Positions 5,748 through 7,515 of a stretch of 7,515 nt of DNA are shown here, piece after piece; positions within the stretch are counted from its first letter, which is position 1; each line of letters begins with the position of its first letter. This DNA is from Giesbergeria sp. (GTDB lineage: Bacteria; Pseudomonadota; Gammaproteobacteria; Burkholderiales; Burkholderiaceae_C): positions 1-7,515 of the forward strand of contig JAUYGP010000573.1 in the NCBI GenBank assembly GCA_030690515.1, in the 5' to 3' direction. The position numbers and the translations under genes are program-made. Under the pieces are notes generated by a model that saw nothing but the letters and a program-made list of their open reading frames with translations, was not told the DNA's origin and ran no database searches.

Positions 5748-6575
5748 TCAGATCAGCTTGTCGCGCGGCGTAGTGATTTTTTTAAGTGGCTTGCAGCGCA
5801 CCGGCGCCACCAAAATGGGCACCTCGGTCGCCTCGCCGCCCCAGTTGGGGCTTTCAATGCTGTCGAACACCTGGCGCAGCTTTTCGCCCCAGCTGTCGTG
5901 CAACATGCGAAAGTAGGGGTTGTCCTCGGTGATGCAGACGATCTTGTCGGAGCAAAAGCGGTCAACTTCGTACAGCACCAGGTCCAGCGGCAGGCCCACC
6001 GACAGGTTGGATTTGAGCGTGCTGTCCATCGACACCAGCGCGCATTTGGCGGCCTCGTCCAGTGGAGTCTCGGGCGTGAGCACGCGGTCGAGCACGGGCT
6101 TGCCGTACTTCGATTCGCCCACCTGAAAGTACGGCGTCTCGGACGTGGCCTCGATAAAGTTGCCGGCCGAATACACCTGAAACAGGCGCATGCCCTCGCC
6201 CTGGATTTGCCCGCCGAGCACCAGCGACACGTTGAAATCCACCCCCGAGCGCTTGAGCGACGCGCCGTCGCGCTCGTGCACATGGCGCACGGCGGCGCCC
6301 AGCACGCGCGCGGCGTCGAACATGCTGCGCGCGTTCCAGATGGTGATGGGCTCGCCGTCCGCTTCGTCCTTGATCTGCGTGGTTTGCAGAATCTCGCGCA
6401 CCGACTGCGAAATGCTCAGGTTGCCCGCCGACAGCAGCACCATGAAGCGCTCGCCTGCTTTCTCGTACACCATCATCTTGCGGAACGAGCTGATCTGGTC
6501 GAGCCCGGCGTTGGTGCGCGAATCGGACAGGAACACCAGTCCGGCATTGAGTTTGATGGCGACGCAATACGTCAT
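5748..6575 (-). CDS. Proteasome-like peptidase, Anbu type
   Basis: A 275-residue predicted member of the ancestral beta-subunit (Anbu) branch of the proteasome/HslV family, N-terminal-nucleophile hydrolases of the cytoplasm that assemble into open helical or ring-like structures. The start MTYCVAIKL places threonine directly after the initiator Met. Removal of Met would expose the catalytic T1 with no propeptide, which is typical of Anbu. The rest of the catalytic set is visible in mature numbering: D17 and R19 in LSDSRTN and K32 in FRKM. SAGN (49-52 of the precursor) matches the glycine-rich substrate loop and SMDS (182-185) a conserved active-site loop. There is no clear Shine-Dalgarno, but the threonine fixes the start. 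The alpha/beta hydrolase gene follows after 24 bases. The alpha-E, ATP-grasp and transglutaminase-like genes usually found next to Anbu are absent on both visible sides. Natural substrates are unknown. Confidence 0.92.
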   Translation of the reverse strand: MTYCVAIKLNAGLVFLSDSRTNAGLDQISSFRKMMVYEKAGERFMVLLSAGNLSISQSVREILQTTQIKDEADGEPITIWNARSMFDAARVLGAAVRHVHERDGASLKRSGVDFNVSLVLGGQIQGEGMRLFQVYSAGNFIEATSETPYFQVGESKYGKPVLDRVLTPETPLDEAAKCALVSMDSTLKSNLSVGLPLDLVLYEVDRFCSDKIVCITEDNPYFRMLHDSWGEKLRQVFDSIESPNWGGEATEVPILVAPVRCKPLKKITTPRDKLI

Positions 6576-6784
6576 AGGAAGATGCAGGAATGAGGAAAAA
6601 CCCTGAGTGTAGTGCTGCGCTGTAGCGCGCCCGCACCAAGGGGCAGGTTGCGGCAGTCAAGTGCCGAAAAACGTGCGGATGCCGGGTGGCAAGCCCCGTG
6701 GGTGCGTCGGGTGACTTTCGTCGCGCCCCGCGCCAGCGTGTGCTGCGGCCTATCATGGCTTTTTGGTCACCCCAAAGTCAGCCT
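6576..6784. other. Divergent intergenic region between Anbu and lipase genes
   Basis: A 209-base gap between divergent genes, with no gene I can support. On the minus strand TTGACT (6655-6660) is a good -35 match for the Anbu gene, but no matching -10 lies 16-18 bases downstream. TATCAT at 6751-6756 resembles a -10 element for the lipase, but overlaps a possible alternative start and lacks a -35 partner. A short dyad GCGCT-GT-AGCGC at 6617-6628 is visible. Neither promoter can be assigned with confidence. Confidence 0.35.
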
Positions 6785-7515
6785 ATGTCCACGTTGCGCC
6801 CCTCTCTGTCGCTCTCCTCCCTCCTGCGTCACCTGCGTGCCGCCGCCGGTGGCGCAGCGCTGGCCGTCCTTGCCGCCTGCGGAGGCGGTAGCGGCCCAGA
6901 GCCGGAGGTGGTCCAGCCTCCGGTCGTCCCCGCCAACCCGGCCGGGCGGGGCCAGTTCCTGGCCAGCAGCCCGCTGGGCGCCATTGCGTCGGCTGAGATC
7001 GCCGCTGCGCTGGCGCAGGACGGCTCGCGCGTGCAGGGCGTGGTACCGCGCTATTCCGTGGTGTCGTGGCGGCTTGAATACACCACGCTCGATGCCAATG
7101 GCAGCGAGGTGCGTGCCTCGGGCCTCATCAGCGTGCCGCAAAAGCCTGCGGGCAGCGCCAGCCCGGTGCTCAGCTACCAGCATGGCACCATCTTCCGCGA
7201 CGCCGAGGCGCCCAGCAACAACGCAGTGCCGGGCGAAGTGTCCGTGGTACTCGCTTCGTTGGGCTATGTGGTGGTAGCGCCAGATTACGTGGGTTTTGGC
7301 GCCTCGCGCGGCACGCCCCACCCCTATCTTTTGGCTGCGCCCACGGCAGCTGCGGTGGTCGACCTGCTCACCGCCAGCAAAGTCTGGCGCGCACAAAACC
7401 AGGTGGCAGACAACGGCCAGCTGTTCATCACCGGCTATTCCGAAGGCGGCTACGCCACCATGGCCGCGCACCGTGCAATGCAGGCGAGTGGTTCGCCCCA
7501 TCTGGCCCAGTTGCG
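6785..7515 (+). CDS. Lipase/esterase-like lipoprotein (3' end beyond window)
   Basis: An open frame of 243 codons that runs off the window edge. The N-terminus is a lipoprotein signal: arginines at 5, 15 and 18, a hydrophobic AAAGGAALAVLAAC stretch, and a lipobox LAAC with C32 followed by glycines, so outer-membrane anchoring is expected (no aspartate at +2). A proline-rich linker (38-53) leads to an alpha/beta-hydrolase domain: YQHGT at 131-135 as likely oxyanion region, VVAPDYVGFG at 163-172, and nucleophile elbow GYSEGG at 217-222 with S219. This resembles bacterial secretory lipase-type enzymes; the catalytic acid and histidine should lie beyond the edge. The substrate (acylglycerol or other ester) is not readable. 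An in-frame ATG at 6755 would add ten residues; 6785 is preferred because it gives a more usual signal-peptide length. Neither has a clear Shine-Dalgarno. Confidence 0.85.
   Translation, partial: MSTLRPSLSLSSLLRHLRAAAGGAALAVLAACGGGSGPEPEVVQPPVVPANPAGRGQFLASSPLGAIASAEIAAALAQDGSRVQGVVPRYSVVSWRLEYTTLDANGSEVRASGLISVPQKPAGSASPVLSYQHGTIFRDAEAPSNNAVPGEVSVVLASLGYVVVAPDYVGFGASRGTPHPYLLAAPTAAAVVDLLTASKVWRAQNQVADNGQLFITGYSEGGYATMAAHRAMQASGSPHLAQL

Noticed and set aside
5733..6593. Plus-strand open frame (286 codons) opposite the Anbu gene
   Set aside because: The translation is histidine- and arginine-rich without domain features, whereas the minus strand carries the full proteasome-type catalytic set.
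6612..7277. Plus-strand open frame of 221 codons overlapping the lipase
   Set aside because: It is rich in Arg, Ser, Pro and Cys with no domain pattern. The frame from 6785 gives a lipobox and a GYSEGG elbow and runs to the window edge.
6767..7501. Minus-strand open frame opposite the lipase
   Set aside because: It has no recognisable motif and is an antisense shadow of the lipoprotein lipase.

Overview
The window looks like a piece of a GC-rich chromosome from a betaproteobacterium, most likely a member of the Comamonadaceae (Acidovorax-like). This rests on the close family resemblance of the UppP protein and the proteasome-like Anbu protein to what is known from that group, plus strong GC bias at third codon positions. 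I could run no database search, so the assignment comes from recognition only. No rRNA, tRNA, CRISPR array, insertion sequence or phage gene is visible.

Layout: seven genes in five transcriptional blocks. (1) 206-1525 (+): a soluble PAS-PAS-GGDEF diguanylate cyclase with intact catalytic and inhibitory-site motifs. (2) 1504-3009 (-): a berberine-bridge-type FAD oxidoreductase with both residues for bicovalent flavin attachment. Its 3' end overlaps the cyclase gene tail to tail by 22 bases. (3) 3175-3999 and 4011-4859 (+): uppP, which recycles the undecaprenyl carrier, followed 11 bases later by a MipA/OmpV-family outer-membrane protein, probably one envelope operon. (4) 5748-6575 then 4905-5723 (-): an Anbu-type proteasome-like peptidase followed 24 bases later by a cytoplasmic alpha/beta hydrolase, probably a two-gene operon. 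(5) 6785-7515 (+): the first 243 codons of a lipoprotein lipase/esterase, cut by the window edge.

How they fit together: the uppP-mipA pair serves cell-wall metabolism. The other blocks show no obvious shared pathway, and the strand switches between them suggest independent units. The most notable point is the Anbu gene. Both of its flanks are visible, and neither carries the alpha-E, ATP-grasp or transglutaminase-like partners that usually accompany Anbu; an alpha/beta hydrolase is there instead. Secondary points are a perfect 12-bp inverted repeat inside the start of the oxidoreductase gene, a run of eight G exactly at the GGDEF codons, and an oxidase-type valine near the flavin of the oxidoreductase. 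Otherwise this is fairly ordinary chromosome, and I see no convincing new multi-gene system.
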